DNA from: Whitmania pigra
Lineage: Eukaryota > Annelida > Clitellata > Hirudinida > Haemopidae
Reading direction: 5' to 3'
Length of the DNA stretch: 64,000 nt
NCBI GenBank assembly: GCA_021613335.1
Contig: JAJTWR010000136.1
Coordinates: forward strand, 1,663,727 to 1,727,726
The notes below the pieces were generated by a model. It did not search any database and was not told the DNA's origin. It saw only the letters and a program-made list of their open reading frames with translations. Shown piece by piece: positions 63,709-64,000 of the stretch. Within the stretch, counting starts at the first letter, position 1; the number at the start of each line of letters is the position of its first letter. A program made the position numbers and the translations under genes.

Positions 63709-64000
63709 TCATACTTTCATCAACAAGCACTTGATCCAATTTAAAATTTCTTAGCCATAAATATATTATTTAGTCTTTTAAAAGTTGTGCCTCTCTGAAA
63801 TTATCATTTGGATCTAATTTTGCTCGTTATTGCACTAAGTCTATAGTAAACCTCCTAGCCGCCGCCATTTAGCCAAATCCGCCGAACATTTCAATTACGC
63901 CAAAAATCCGCCGAATCTATCACAAGTTTGTGGTTTTGCAATAACCACCTCCTCAGGGAATATGAATCTTCACCTAGCTATTTCCCTGATCTCAAGAAAA
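63709..64000. other. Window end, no supported feature
   Basis: 63850-63940 has repeated GCCGCC/CCGCCGAA-like words, otherwise nothing recognisable. Confidence 0.35.

Overview
The window is repeat-rich, AT-rich animal nuclear DNA. It holds four spliced host genes with GT-AG introns, one degraded host-like gene, and a dense, nested collection of transposable elements covering most of the rest. There are no rRNA genes, no functional-looking tRNA genes, no CRISPR array and no bacterial operon. The gene set (NIF3-like, SAM-domain sphingomyelin synthase-related, mitochondrial ribosomal protein mS34, a C2H2 zinc finger) and the element mix (hAT, Tc1, pogo, MULE-like, CR1-like, R2-like with a restriction-like endonuclease, short-LTR Gypsy, tRNA-derived SINEs) fit an invertebrate metazoan. 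I cannot place it to phylum from sequence alone.

Layout. 0-3 kb: hAT remnants. 3-10.3 kb: a coding remnant, a pogo-type transposase pseudogene, and a decayed multi-exon gene with a DUF4806-like end, split by a hAT copy with an exact 8-bp target duplication. 10.8 kb: a tRNA-derived SINE. 11.05-14.77 kb (-): a complete six-exon NIF3L1-like gene. 15.1-21.9 kb: a nested block, an R2-like LINE split by a hAT-like element, itself split by another hAT element that holds a ~170-bp tandem array and a LINE fragment. 21.9-25.8 kb: a hAT copy split by a 2.2-kb MULE-like element with ~720-bp inverted termini and a Ulp1-protease/PHD-finger remnant. 26.7-32.4 kb (+): a complete six-exon SAMD8/SMSr-like gene, convergent with a two-exon MRPS34 gene at 32.6-33.2 kb (-). 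33.7-38.4 kb: a pogo MITE, an old repeat interrupted by a hAT element carrying a captured CR1 reverse transcriptase fragment, and a BED-finger hAT. 39.7-44.5 kb: R2-like LINE copies, the main one flanked by a 23-bp duplication and split by a second copy of the hAT/CR1 composite. 45.0-45.8 kb: a SINE split by a 5'-truncated LINE with a 12-bp target duplication. 46.4-47.7 kb (+): a two-exon C2H2 zinc finger gene. 48.4-50.1 kb: a Tc1-like element. 53.56-62.06 kb: two short-LTR Gypsy retrotransposons, both on the minus strand and only 142 bp apart. The first has an intact 1024-codon RT/RNase H/integrase frame but lacks its protease. 62.2-63.7 kb: a hAT fragment abutting a Tc1 fragment.

Nothing here works as an operon. 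The host genes are independent housekeeping or regulatory genes: NIF3-like metal-binding protein, ER ceramide phosphoethanolamine synthesis, mitochondrial small subunit, putative transcription factor. The most informative features are the nested insertions with readable target duplications, which give a relative order of events, and two mobile units that carry unexpected cargo.
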